IMG/VR virus record: IMGVR_UViG_3300044611_001552
Location: 62,001-126,000 of that record
Direction: 5' to 3' (one strand)
Source of the DNA: a virus
Length of the DNA: 64,000 bases
The notes under the pieces are model-generated. The model had not been told where the DNA came from. It saw nothing but the letters and a program-made list of their open reading frames with translations, and ran no database searches. The position numbers and the translations under genes were made by a program. This document shows positions 35,801-46,526 of the stretch, piece after piece. How positions within the stretch are numbered: the first letter of the stretch is position 1; each line of letters opens with the position of its first letter.

Positions 35801-38704
35801 ACGGGAGACTATGTATACTATATACAGTCTACGCTAATAGCTGATGGGTACAATATTGCCAGTGATGGAACCTTTGGTCCAAACACAAACACAGCTGTAA
35901 GATCTTTCCAACAAAAGTATGGACTTGGAGTAATTGATGGTCAAGTGGACTCTCAAACAAAGAGCGCTCTTGCCTATTTTTGGATAAAAAAGAATGATGA
36001 AGGAAAACTAGATTCAGAAAAAACAAAAATCAAAAATTATTTTGAGAGCAGAAAAAAACCAGGTATAGCAGAAAAAATTATTGCCTTTGTAGACAAAGCA
36101 ATACAATTTGCGGATCCAAAAGAAGTTTCAAAAACTGGAGCCATTAGAAGAATTAGTTATACAGATTCTAAAAAAGCTCCTTCTGAAATAGAAGCAACTA
36201 TTTATTTAAAAATACCAGCATCTGTTTTGAACGCAAAGTTTATAGAAAGTATTGAGATAAAGGCTGGTAGAGCAAAACTTTATGTTGACAGCATTATTCT
36301 TAGTGCTAAAGATTACGATATTACAACTGGATTAGCTCAATTCCTTATAGACGACCTTTCATCTTCTTGGCTAAATTCAAAAGATCTTTCTGGAAGAAAG
36401 ACTGTTGAAATACCAGCTACTGAGGCACAAGATTTTCCACTTGATGGAGTTTCTGGGACTGGTTGGAAATATCTTATACTCAAAGTAAGAGGTTCACAAC
36501 TTCCAGTAAATAAATATGGAACTGGAAAAGGAATTTTTATAGAGGGAGTTTGGTTCTGGTGTAAAGTCGACCAGAATAATCCTGGAAATGGTGGAGGAAA
36601 TACACCTCCACCACAAGTCACCGTCAACGCCAATGTGTATGCGGATGTATATTTTGATTATACAAAGAATAATATAACTACAGCTAATTCACCGCAGTCT
36701 ACATCATTTACATCTGCAACAGTTAGATCTTTAACAAATTTGTATGTTTCAAGAATATACGAAGTCTTAACCGATAGCACGGAAAGAGAATTTGCATACA
36801 CTTCTGTATCAGATAACTCAATAATTCCAGGAAGAATTATTCCGATATCTACTTCAGATTATGAGACTACAGCAGTTGCAAACTATGGTAATGTTAAATT
36901 TAAAATGCAGGAAGCATCGATAGAAAGTAGCGCAGCAACAATTAGTAATTTTGCAGTTGCAGAAACGGGATCAACTCCATCAACAACTCATCAATACATT
37001 AACTACATAACAAGATCTATAACGAATACCCAAAGTGCAAACCAATATACAATTCAAACCACTTATGATTTAAACGTATCAGCACTCTCCTCCACCACAC
37101 AGTATGGAGGAGAGCAGGTTCTTGGAGAACACAGACATTTATATGTTGCTAACCTAAGAACAAATCAGAATCCAGCCCTGGCAGTAAGTCCAATAAACAA
37201 AAATTCAATTAATTACATAGATGGGATTGTTTGTTTTAGTGATGCAAACGGCAGACCGGTTGGTTTTCCTAATTTTATAACAGCAAGTTCTTCTTCTGAT
37301 ACGTCATCTGTAAACATTACAAATATATCAATACAAACTAATAACAATTTTAATAGCCAAGGAATTATATATGGTTTTTATGATCTATCAAGTAGAAAGT
37401 TTTTAGGGCAAAACATTTCGTACGCAGAATATGAAGAAAGAAATGGTCCAGAAAATGTTTACATAGGAGCTATAGCAACTGATTATGACGGGAATACGGT
37501 TAGCGACGATATTGATTTTACAGGTTTTTCTGCAATACCGGTTTCTACTTTACAGGTTCCAAATAAAATAATATCTCCAATATACAATGTTTACATGGAT
37601 GAAAAAGTTGCTATTAAAGTTATTACTCCTCAGTCATCTTTGGATAAAAGAGATCCATGGTATGTTTCTGTAACATCTGGATCTTTTAATAAAAATATTG
37701 AGGTTAATCCTCACATTATACAAAACGATGACATATTATGGATGTCAAAGTATCACAACGAAGTATCAAATAAAATACAAACTAAGGCGTTTTATGATAC
37801 AACATACTACAATAATGTAGGGTGGTCTCAAATTTTAGGTCAACCATATATAGACGTTGTAGATGAAATACCTGATTTAATTGATTCAAGAACAATTAGG
37901 CTGCGACAAGTTCCATTTGCAAATATACATGAACCATCTGATGATCCTGAGTATTTTTCTTCACCAATAAAACCATTCGTATTCATAGACATAAAAGAGA
38001 ATGGACAATGGAGAAGATTAAAATTCTCTGAGATTGATTCTTTTAATTCAAATTCTGGGATAGTGTATACTAAAGCAAATGTTATACCAAATGATCCAAG
38101 AGATATTAGGGTCAAGTATGCGGTTAAAGCAGCAGCAGTACCAATTAAAATAATAGATTCAAAAATTATTAAAATAAATCCATTTATATATAATTCTGAA
38201 ATTGAATATAATAAACCAATTTATATATATATGATACCTAGAAGTGTTCAGATCATTGGTTTTGAAGCAGCTCAAAGGGCAAATAACGATATTTATGAAA
38301 TAGATGAAACAATTAAATTAACTAATGATAATAGAATATTTAATCCAACTCATCCAAAATACAATCCTTTTGCACAGCTATTAGCTACTATATATGTTAT
38401 AAATGAAAGTCTATTAGATACTTTAGAGCTTCAAGACCTAAGATTAAAGGGTGGCGGAATAAAGTATGACGCAAATCTGATAGAATTGATGCAGCAGCAT
38501 CCTGAAGCAAAGTCTTTCTGGGACATTAGTGGACCAAGAGGATTTGCATACAGCAGCGGAGGATACGTGATCGTAAGATTGCCTGCGCAATTAAATAATT
38601 ACATGAGTGAATCAGCCATTAGGGAAATAGTAAGATCTTCTCTAACTGCTGGTGTAATCTTTGAGTTACAAGATTATTCTGGCCAATCATGGAAGGAAAG
38701 TTAA
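32867..38704 (+). CDS. Very large tail protein with a peptidoglycan-binding domain
   Basis: 1,945 residues in one uninterrupted frame, with no in-frame CGG. At about residues 977-1035 there is a clear PG_binding_1-type repeat (YVYYIQSTLIADGYN, then DGTFGPNTNTAVRSFQQKYG), the three-helix fold that holds peptidoglycan. Beta-rich segments surround it. A Gly/Pro-rich linker (near 36585-36620) separates the first two thirds from a C-terminal part. The far C-terminus is mixed helix/strand and resembles baseplate connector regions. Likely role: tail-tip or side structure that contacts the cell wall. The start is an ATG 21 bases after the preceding stop. Confidence 0.8.
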   Translation: MKKFNNNIENSNEKKIKKGLTLPSDAINLGYIKTEDVTPGSSLVVIDSSTAIKENVLEFKNKQSSVLANEVGMLYDPITGSTRFPTENVYVSDFRASEPVDTKYVDVIKLNQNTFGKLSSSDYYHSYYVSRYFTAQENVKGSSINFIDYGNRRIASLENSLDTQRKSRASLNISINDIYVTYADGSPYVDQSGKKKYDIFLESYNEKRISQFDRICRIIVLIEDPNPSNLILVYPKLELTSDLEITNENIKHSEQINAVPLFTKEGEETFAVDVAARYNKTFATKSSEKLEDMFSTGGAFDSRGFNIYVNRKALPDNRSYEVFNWRIIGKVKRTLDYANRIDGSSNGSDRSAGIIKAAVIKSNTKESYVEHHKIFGKFNSQNNPINIYNYVFTNPIADARQIQKTNSDDTYWTVDLSTITTAQARSFDILVLVINENTNITTYVEKIRDFINSGGCLFIESEGTSISDSVKSIFPVVPGSLQSGVATGSLTYNRSESSIYSELNLKSENQSWDISASEFDAGYGVYGLINNSGNALKALPTNFSNNSVVSNSVGPVIAQFKKNSQETSSITAGNIIINTVGINKKAGADYLQSTSPNASGANTSFTLLTSDSEGPLKFFYNSMISGITSKYYTTSNAANTFTQTLTLPTLFHATSWKTDWCLNGPTSNDNNPYNDILIKNDDIDEYALYNIYREQNGDLFRILGPKNYKQIFLEDFNRSLPSQYAEVYASSGEDVIEYYVEFTNSTISPKVGTIMQGPVYSGITTPYKTYKLTLDEANQIPTFKTSTISLPFNVPRDFGQFYISDRYRLVENRVINQPNVINDNIYNYQYNFKTSWNKVVSSESSLSVDISHRISFRIKIPITYQRAATSNNPGTDTEAPNSDQSKIIYWEFSQEAFSSSKATVVGVTGAVYPGSVSAIMGIKIPETYAVRQDLVDYEKSHNFTVRGYKDEWNHYPYTGDIDITGENRQYSVNSEDLQTGDYVYYIQSTLIADGYNIASDGTFGPNTNTAVRSFQQKYGLGVIDGQVDSQTKSALAYFWIKKNDEGKLDSEKTKIKNYFESRKKPGIAEKIIAFVDKAIQFADPKEVSKTGAIRRISYTDSKKAPSEIEATIYLKIPASVLNAKFIESIEIKAGRAKLYVDSIILSAKDYDITTGLAQFLIDDLSSSWLNSKDLSGRKTVEIPATEAQDFPLDGVSGTGWKYLILKVRGSQLPVNKYGTGKGIFIEGVWFWCKVDQNNPGNGGGNTPPPQVTVNANVYADVYFDYTKNNITTANSPQSTSFTSATVRSLTNLYVSRIYEVLTDSTEREFAYTSVSDNSIIPGRIIPISTSDYETTAVANYGNVKFKMQEASIESSAATISNFAVAETGSTPSTTHQYINYITRSITNTQSANQYTIQTTYDLNVSALSSTTQYGGEQVLGEHRHLYVANLRTNQNPALAVSPINKNSINYIDGIVCFSDANGRPVGFPNFITASSSSDTSSVNITNISIQTNNNFNSQGIIYGFYDLSSRKFLGQNISYAEYEERNGPENVYIGAIATDYDGNTVSDDIDFTGFSAIPVSTLQVPNKIISPIYNVYMDEKVAIKVITPQSSLDKRDPWYVSVTSGSFNKNIEVNPHIIQNDDILWMSKYHNEVSNKIQTKAFYDTTYYNNVGWSQILGQPYIDVVDEIPDLIDSRTIRLRQVPFANIHEPSDDPEYFSSPIKPFVFIDIKENGQWRRLKFSEIDSFNSNSGIVYTKANVIPNDPRDIRVKYAVKAAAVPIKIIDSKIIKINPFIYNSEIEYNKPIYIYMIPRSVQIIGFEAAQRANNDIYEIDETIKLTNDNRIFNPTHPKYNPFAQLLATIYVINESLLDTLELQDLRLKGGGIKYDANLIELMQQHPEAKSFWDISGPRGFAYSSGGYVIVRLPAQLNNYMSESAIREIVRSSLTAGVIFELQDYSGQSWKES

Positions 38705-38705
38705 A

Positions 38706-41324
38706 ATGAAAAATAAATTACCTTCTTATATAGATTCATATTCTTTTGGTTCTAGAAAAATATATTCTGATTTAATAATAGAGGCAAAAAGAGATAAAAG
38801 AAATATATCTGATATAGCTAAAAAGTTGGTCAACTCAAGTGCCTTAAATAGGTATGTTGGGATAGGTGTTCAACCCTATACAAATGGAAGCGTTGATACA
38901 TTTATTGACTTTTTTAGAAATATGAATATTGAAACAGTAAACTACTTTGATTCAATGAATCTTATAGGTTCAACTCTTAATAGTATGATTGATGTTCTTG
39001 GTTCCGAAGTCGCAAAACTGGAAAAAAATATTAAAGAATTAGAAATATATGTTGATAATTTTTCTTTTATTTCTGGAGAAGATGACTTATTTAATGGATC
39101 TTTTGTAGAGACTTTTTCTGATGATTCTAATTTGTTTAAAAATGATAATTATTTTGAAAGATATAAAGATAGAGATGGATCTTATTTTCTAGACAATGAA
39201 ATAGCAATGGTAGATGTTGTTTCTGGAACCATGAAAAATGGAAACAGTTTTTTAACTGTACAAAAAAATCCAACTATAAAAGACTATAAAAATAATTACA
39301 GTTCGTACATATCTTCTTCTTCTAGTTTAGAAAATATGTTTTCTGATAACTCTTTTAAATCATGGAATGTAACAATCAAATCACCAACAATATTAAGATC
39401 TAGAATTACAGATTTTGAATCTGATGTTGGCTATGATTACTCACAGATATCTGGAGCAAATGCTAGCGTTGTGTTTGACTTTGATTCAACACAAAGAATA
39501 AACTGCATTAGAGTAGCGCCAAATATGGGTGTAGACTTTCAGGTAGTACAAGTTATTCTATATCCACTGGGGATAGATCAAGGTAATAAAACATTGGTTT
39601 TAGATTCTCCTATTTTGGTAGATTCTGTTAAAGATATTTCTTTTGAAGAAAGAACAGTTAAATCTGTTAAACTAATTTTTAATCAACCAAGATATAAAAG
39701 AATACAACTAACCGCTTCTTCCTCAGAACAACAGGCAAAAATATTCAATGATTACATATCTAAAATAAGAGAAGCTAGAAAAAATAGTCACGACAAACTC
39801 CAAGATATTGTTTATTCATATTTTTTAATAAGAAATAATATAGCGTATCAAAATAGTGACCCAAGATATGTGCAGACAATGTATACATATAGATACCCAT
39901 GTTCTGAAACAGAGCCAGTTTATGGGTCTTTAAGTGAATTTTTATCTGATAAAAAATCATTCATAGAATTAGATGCTAAAAACAAGTTTAGTTCAAACAA
40001 CCCAGTAACTATTTTCGTTGAATCAATTGTTTCATATGTTCTTGGCTCCAAGTATAGAATGTCTCCATCGGTTTATATATCAACTAAAAATTCTTTTAAT
40101 CCATTAAAAGTTTCAGATATTGATCATAACGGAGCGCTTCCTATCTCTGGTTACAATCAACCATATTCCCAATCTTCACATAGTGAATCTCAAATGATAG
40201 CAACCTCTAGCCTATCTGATCTGCATGGCCAATTATTCAATAATGATATAACTGGATCTTACGAATACTCAATGTCAATTAAAAGTATTAAATTTGGTAG
40301 CGTAATTAACAGTTCACCTTCAAACTCAAATGTTGGAAATAATCTGAGGCAGTCAAAAACATTCTTTATTTCAAGAAGAATACAAACTGGTGGCTATATA
40401 GGAGCGCTAAAAATTAAGTCAGTTAATGAAATTCCTAAATCAACAAATTCAAATCTAGACTTAAAAGATACTGCATCAATAGAATACTCTGTGACTATCG
40501 CACAAGATGCTTCAGAAGACTCCGCTTGGATTCCCATTCTTCCGTATGGGGAAAACTCCGTAACGACAGAAATGCTGATGCCTACCCTAGGAAACGGTAG
40601 GTGTAGACTAAGATTTGCAGCAGTTTTTTCTAGCCTTATTGTTTACGAAAACGGAAAAAGAATACCAATGTCTAGGATGGCAGCAGACGGAACATCTTTT
40701 GGTAGGATAATTACAATATCATCTTTTGACCCATCTAAAACATACATTGCTAGTTACAAGGTTGATAGACAGATAACTGATCCAAACATAGTAGATTTTT
40801 CTTTAGTTTCTGGTCAAGCTTTTTATTCTAGAATAATATTTGATGAGAATGGCACAGGAGAACCATTGTCTACTCAGGGTTCAGAAAATAAAGCAACCCT
40901 TACATATGATCCTTATATAGATTATTCAAAGTTTTCAGTAGATTATTCATATTCTGATGTAACTGGAATGAATTATAATGGCACTAGAGATCAATATCGT
41001 CCTGTGCAAGTTAAGTTAGAAAATGGATCTTACGCAATCAATTTAACTAACTATCTTCCAAATAGAAATGTAAAATATGCACTGCCTAGCTTGGGAAGTT
41101 CTCAAATATACTTTATTCAGCAGGGGCGAAATCTGGTTTTTAGTCAATCTGTTAAAAACTTTAGGGCAATATATGAATATATTCCAGAAAATATGAGATA
41201 CAAAATTGTAATAAGAAGTTTTGATAGCGATATAGAATCAAGCGCGTACGTAGATAATTTTGTGTTAAAATATCAGATTAAGAAAACAGATAGTTTTTCT
41301 GACAAACTCTTGAAAGTAGTATAA
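38706..41324 (+). CDS. Tail/fibre structural protein, paralogue group member 1
   Basis: 872 residues from ATG 38706, one base after the previous stop; an upstream in-frame start would overlap the previous gene without a ribosome site. The N-terminal 130 residues are helical (SEVAKLEKNIKELEIYVDNF, probable coiled coil). A beta-sandwich-like region with INCIRVAPNMGVDFQVVQVI follows, a pattern shared with the genes at 41328 and 46527. It looks like an attachment or carbohydrate-binding-like module and the protein is probably trimeric, but no family is identified. Codon usage is typical of the neighbours. Confidence 0.76.
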   Translation: MKNKLPSYIDSYSFGSRKIYSDLIIEAKRDKRNISDIAKKLVNSSALNRYVGIGVQPYTNGSVDTFIDFFRNMNIETVNYFDSMNLIGSTLNSMIDVLGSEVAKLEKNIKELEIYVDNFSFISGEDDLFNGSFVETFSDDSNLFKNDNYFERYKDRDGSYFLDNEIAMVDVVSGTMKNGNSFLTVQKNPTIKDYKNNYSSYISSSSSLENMFSDNSFKSWNVTIKSPTILRSRITDFESDVGYDYSQISGANASVVFDFDSTQRINCIRVAPNMGVDFQVVQVILYPLGIDQGNKTLVLDSPILVDSVKDISFEERTVKSVKLIFNQPRYKRIQLTASSSEQQAKIFNDYISKIREARKNSHDKLQDIVYSYFLIRNNIAYQNSDPRYVQTMYTYRYPCSETEPVYGSLSEFLSDKKSFIELDAKNKFSSNNPVTIFVESIVSYVLGSKYRMSPSVYISTKNSFNPLKVSDIDHNGALPISGYNQPYSQSSHSESQMIATSSLSDLHGQLFNNDITGSYEYSMSIKSIKFGSVINSSPSNSNVGNNLRQSKTFFISRRIQTGGYIGALKIKSVNEIPKSTNSNLDLKDTASIEYSVTIAQDASEDSAWIPILPYGENSVTTEMLMPTLGNGRCRLRFAAVFSSLIVYENGKRIPMSRMAADGTSFGRIITISSFDPSKTYIASYKVDRQITDPNIVDFSLVSGQAFYSRIIFDENGTGEPLSTQGSENKATLTYDPYIDYSKFSVDYSYSDVTGMNYNGTRDQYRPVQVKLENGSYAINLTNYLPNRNVKYALPSLGSSQIYFIQQGRNLVFSQSVKNFRAIYEYIPENMRYKIVIRSFDSDIESSAYVDNFVLKYQIKKTDSFSDKLLKVV

Positions 41325-41327
41325 ATT

Positions 41328-43905
41328 ATGGCACAAGTATCACCAAATACGTCAACATATGATTCAGCCGTATATAAGATTTCAAATTTTTTTGATAGAT
41401 ATTATAATAATGAATTTAAAACTCATGAAGATTTTATTAACGAATATCAAAAACTACTAAGTGAAGTCGAAGGTGCAGCTTCGGGGGTTATAACTCAGTA
41501 CAATCCGCTGGTTAGGCGGACAGGTTCCGACCTCAAATCAAATATTAAAATACTCAGCAGATATTACAGCGGATTCCGCCATAGTTTCCAGGCAGATAGA
41601 TTACCTAGCTGCTAAAACAATTTCTGCATACAATCTTTTTAGTTCTGAGATAGCTAAAGAATCTAATTTTCTTGAAAAAATAAATTCAAAAGTAAAAGTA
41701 TTACAATTATACTCAAAGAGTTTTAGTGACGACGTGTATTACTATGGGGACTCATTTGATAACTTAGAAAAAGTTGATACTACCACTAATTACAGTATGC
41801 CGATAGCTGATGTGGTAAACGGATCACTTTCCCTTCCTGTCGTAGCAGGATCAAAATGGGCTGCAGACAATGTTTATATTAAAGAAAAAGACCAAAATAA
41901 TAATATAGTATCAAATGGCATTTTAGGGAATAGCCATATGGCTTATTTTAATGGCCAACAAAGTTCAACTACGCTACCTCAAACGGCTTCTGAATATAAG
42001 TACTTCTTTGAAAGAACACTATCTTCATCTGTTACAGACGCAATCAGAGATGATTCACCAAATACATATTTTGAATACGAAAAATTTAATATATCAAATT
42101 TAAATGGATCTGATTTTGATTATGAGTTTAAACACAGAAACATTATTAATAATCAAAATACATTTATTCCATGGTCTACTAATGATAACAGCCCACTTGT
42201 TATGGAACTTGTCTTAGAAAAAAGAAGTCCATATATAGCTAACTCTATAAAGGTGACGCCATTTTTTGGCCATGAAGAATCTGCGGTTCAGTCAATCTTA
42301 CTAAAAGAAGTCAATGTATATACTTCTGACTCAAGTTTTCCTCAAGTAGAAAATGTTTTACAAAAACCAATAAACATAGGTTCATCTGTAGTCCCTGCCG
42401 CAGATGTTGATATTAACTATTATTTTTTTAAAGAAGCTAATATAGATTTTTCAGAAAGAAGAGTATCAAAAATATCATTAAAGTTTGAACAAAGCCAATC
42501 CGTAGGCGTAACAATCAAACATGTTTACTGGGATGTTTCTTCTGTTAGAACAAGTTACCAATTTCAATTAGATGAAACAATTAGATTAAACAGGCAAAAC
42601 ATAAACCTGACATCGGCAGTAAGTTTAATACCAAATACAAGATCATCCTGGTCGGCAAATGCAAGATTTAATCCAAACTTAGTGTATGCAGATCCAAAAG
42701 TTTCAGAAGTATCTGGTATAGAAAACTCTGTTTCAAGATTAATGAACCCAATCGCCAATACCATATTTAATCAAATATCAACAAATTTAACTCAAGCAGT
42801 TTCTATCATCGCTAAAAAAGAAGTTGTTTATGATTATTATGTTATGAAAGTTTTAGACAAAAGAACTGGAACAACCGCAAACCCTGTTTACAAATATCTA
42901 GAAATTCCAGACTCAAGTGGAATAGGCTTCAAGCCGATTACAACAGGAACGGTTATTCCTTTTCCGGGAGCAACACCAGTAACGGAATGGCAATACGAAT
43001 TATCTTTAGCTCCCAGCGGTGCAACTCCTTTTGTTACTTGGTGGCCAGCAACGCATAAGTTATACGGCAATACTGCAATTAGAGAAGAAACAAAGAAGTT
43101 TCTGTCATCTACTGACATAAACGATCCAGTAATTGGTTCAAGACTTTTACCATACGCCGCAACTCCAAACTACGCATCAATTGCAGCTACCCCATATCAA
43201 AATTTTGGAATTACCGAAGAAGCTTTTGACTGGTGGATGACAAAGTATAAACTTACAGGAGTGCATAAACAAGACTTCTATAAAGGTACCGCAACCCCAG
43301 CATACTACTTGGGAAATTACAAAGTTACAGACAGCGAAATATTGTCAGAAAAACAACAGGTAGTAGCTAATCCGAATTTTATTTATAATATAAATTTAAA
43401 TAAAAAGTACGAGATATTAAAAGATGGAGATATATACAATGGCCAAAGATTGAATGTAAGAAGATGGTCAATTGGATTAAGGGATCTTAAAATACAAAGC
43501 AATTCTTATCAAACAATGGCAGAAGTTATATCTAAACCATTTAACTTTCCATATCCAATAGAGTTTTTAATGCTTAACTCAGAATACTTTATACCAGCTG
43601 AGTACGCTTCGCAGCAAATAAATCAAAACAATAGGTACTTGTCTTACTATATATCAATAGATGATGGTGGCGAATGGCTGCCAATATCTCCTGTTGAAGA
43701 TCCTTTTAATCAATCTATACCAGAAATATACGCGTTTGGTCAAAATGCTTCCGCAGAAACAAGAATACCAGGAGTTGCGTATGTTTTAAATACTCCTAAC
43801 ATAACATCTGTTAGAGTAAAAATCCAGATAGAAAGACCATCTTTTGTAAGTGGAACTCCAATTGTAAAATCATACCAGTTGGCAGCAAAGGTTAAAAGAT
43901 CATGA
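41328..43905 (+). CDS. Tail/fibre structural protein, paralogue group member 2, requiring a +1 shift at CGG
   Basis: Frame 41328-41615 and frame 41734-43905 join at CGG 41517 into 858 residues. The 200 bases between 41518 and 41734 are fully open in the +1 frame and encode helical sequence (ADITADSAIVSRQIDYLAAK) like the N-terminal coiled region of its paralogues. A SIKVTPFFGHEESAVQSI strand pair matches the neighbour at 38706. Residues from about 530 to 670 contain several ATP triplets (GATPVTEW, AATPNYAS, TATPAYY). Its stop overlaps the next ATG (ATGA). Probably a tail fibre or baseplate-decorating protein. Confidence 0.8.
41517..41519 (+). other. CGG +1 recoding site 8
   Basis: Codon 64; context GTT AGG CGG ACA. 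The +1 frame is closed upstream by TAA 41491-41493, and the zero frame closes at 41613-41615. Joined reading: NPLVR-GQVPTSNQILKYSAD. Like site 7 it follows AGG. Confidence 0.88.
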
Positions 43906-46122
43906 TAGAAGATATTCAAAAAAGAAGATTCCTTAATAATCTCTATAAACTCGCGTATGCCTACGGAAATAGAATAGATGAAGAAACCGTAAAGGATGAG
44001 TATGCGGCTTATTTTAGACAAAATCCACCTGGTGCGCCCATGTCATTGGAGCCAGAAAATTTAAGATCACAAAATATAATAAACATAGACTTCATTAACC
44101 ATATGATGGCTATGTCTATATTTAATATGGACGTACTTTATGATGCAGTGTTTGAATCAGTTGAAGATCTATTTTCAATAGTTACTTCTTTAAACGCAAG
44201 GATAGACTCCCTTAGGTCTAGAAGAGCTTCTTTAGAGAATAAAATAGATGATCATATATTTTCTATTACCAATAGTGATGGATACTTTGCTTCTATATCT
44301 GAGCAGTTCACAGATTTAAGTGGAATTGATACAAAATTTTCAAATGCGTTCTTTGATCAGGATGCTAGATGCGTAACACTCCCCGTTATTGCATCAAGCC
44401 GGATTTAACAATTTTGGAAACAATACATCTAGATCTAACGATGTTTCTTATTCAATCTATTTAAATGGAACCGTTGTACAACAGTCTGCCCCAGCTGGGC
44501 AAACATCATCATTAATGTTTGATGGACTATCAGACACATACTGGACAAGTACATATGCAGCAACAAGCCCAGGAGTAGTCACTCTTAAGCTAGACGTTAG
44601 ATCACTTTCTGCGTCAGCAATATCAAAGATATATGGAAGACTTGTTTCAGAAAAGCCTTCAAAAATAATTTTACAAATAGCAGACTCCACAACAAATACT
44701 GGAGAACCAAAAGTTTTCACAGCACAATCAGAAGAAGATCATGATAATTTTGTCTTTAATTTTCAAAGCACAACGTTAAGTTCAATATCAATTTTTATTA
44801 TAAAAAACGAACCAGATAGAATGGTCACATCTTCTGGCTCAACCGTCTATGAGTATGATTTTTCAATCAGGGAACTCGCAATATCAGGACCATATTATGA
44901 TACTTCGGCAACATATGTGTCATACCCAATTACAATTAACTCTACTGATAACACTAAATATACAATTGATAGGGTCTCTCTTGACGCACAAGTTCAGTCC
45001 GGTTTACAGAGTTCTATAGATTTCTTTATCGCCCAAGATAATCCAGACGCTTTAACTGTAGATGATTTTGATTGGAGACCAATTTCTCCAGAAAACTTTG
45101 CTAACAAAATTAATCCAAACTTTATTGATTTTAATGGATCTAATTTAGAATATTTAAATATAGTGAACTCAAGCAGTGTTGGATCTTCAGCTAGAAACAT
45201 CCAATATTTTGACGAAAGTCCAACAAGAAATATTCCTGGCTTTGAGAATATATCTTTATATAGAATAGCAAAACTTAATTCAGAAAAAGATTACATAGAA
45301 CCAATCATACTAGAAGGAACTAACAGATACTCATGGTATAGGGTTCCTTATATCCAGGGATTATCTAGAGATAATCAAAGATGGAAGAATCAGATTCTAA
45401 GTGGAGCAGATACTACAGTGCAGGTAATAGAATCCAATAATACAATTTCAAGTTCAAGCTCTTTCTGGACAGCTCCCAACCTGGATTCTGGGGGAAGCGT
45501 ATATATATCATTAGATATTTTATGTCCACAGGACATTACTTTTGAAAAAACATTTTCAAAAGATGATCAAAATTCATCTTTGTGGGATGTTTCAATATAC
45601 CTAAATGGAAGCCTTATTTCTACCATATCAAACCAGATAAACACTGCAAATATATTGTGGAATCTTAAAAAAGGAAAAAATAATATAGCAATATTAATTG
45701 ATGCAGCACCAAAAAATGCTGGCGAAACATACGGTGGACTAAGTGGATCTATTACCTTGTTACAGCAAGCCAGAATAAATCAGTATGGTTACATATATCA
45801 AAATTATCTGTCTAGTATAAATAAGTATATGTTAAGAGATAGTAATTCAGTTCTAAATAATGTTTTTTCTATTATAGAAATAGATACAGAAAAATATATA
45901 GTTTCTAATAAAAAGATTCTTCCAGATTCAAGAATATATTTTTATAATAATAATTCTACTTTTAATACAGTAAATTCAATTAGAGTTAAAGCAGAAATGA
46001 GAAGGCCATTAAGGGATTCTAAATCAACCCCAATGCTAACTTCTTATAGACTAAAATTTAAGAGATCAGAAACTATAGCAGATTCAATATCTATATCTGC
46101 ATCTGATGCATTCGGAGGATAA
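43902..46122 (+). CDS. Tail/fibre structural protein, paralogue group member 3, requiring a +1 shift at CGG
   Basis: Frames 43902-44408 and 44389-46122 join at CGG 44400 into 739 residues. Upstream sequence is a helical N-terminus with a heptad-like stretch (LNARIDSLRSRRASLENKID); downstream is beta-rich. The +1 frame has TAA at 44374-44376 and the zero frame TAA at 44406-44408, leaving 32 bases for the shift. The start overlaps the previous stop (ATGA), so the genes are coupled. No enzyme motif is visible. Architecture (coiled coil then beta domains) is the same as in members 1 and 2. Confidence 0.8.
44400..44402 (+). other. CGG +1 recoding site 9
   Basis: Codon 167; context TCA AGC CGG ATT TAA. 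The stop comes one codon after CGG in the zero frame. Joined reading: PVIASS-GFNNFGNNTSRS. The permissible window is 32 bases. Confidence 0.9.
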
Positions 46123-46124
46123 TC

Positions 46125-46517
46125 ATGTCACCATATATGTATAACGAATTCGATAACACAAAAAACATTGTACAGCCTCAATTTATTAGATATAGAAATA
46201 TTTATAGGGGCCCAAGAAATAGTCAAAAAGAAAATTTAGAACAAGATTCTTTTATCCAAGATGTTGAAAAGTTAAAAAAAAGAATAGTAAATGCCGAAGG
46301 AATCATAAAAACAATGACAGCTGCCTTCTACTTCCATAAAGCAGCTACGCCTAATACTTTAGACTCAACTCCATTTTTTTCGGCTAGTTTTTGGTACTAT
46401 AATGACGAATCTCAAACTCCAGAAATTAATGGATCTACTTTAACTTTAAGTGACACAGTGGAGATATCTAGCAGACTTTTTAGAATTATGAAGAAAATAA
46501 ATAGAATGGAAAATTAG
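46125..46517 (+). CDS. Small tail-region protein, unknown
   Basis: 130 residues, starting two bases after the preceding stop. The N-terminal half is polar; the middle has a helix (VEKLKKRIVNAEGIIKTM) and then AATPNTLDSTPFF and QTPEING, so it shares the Thr-Pro triplet habit of the large fibre genes. The C-terminus is helical. No family is recognised. Its position between fibre genes suggests a small structural or fibre-assembly component. Confidence 0.75.
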   Translation: MSPYMYNEFDNTKNIVQPQFIRYRNIYRGPRNSQKENLEQDSFIQDVEKLKKRIVNAEGIIKTMTAAFYFHKAATPNTLDSTPFFSASFWYYNDESQTPEINGSTLTLSDTVEISSRLFRIMKKINRMEN

Positions 46518-46526
46518 GAGACCAAA

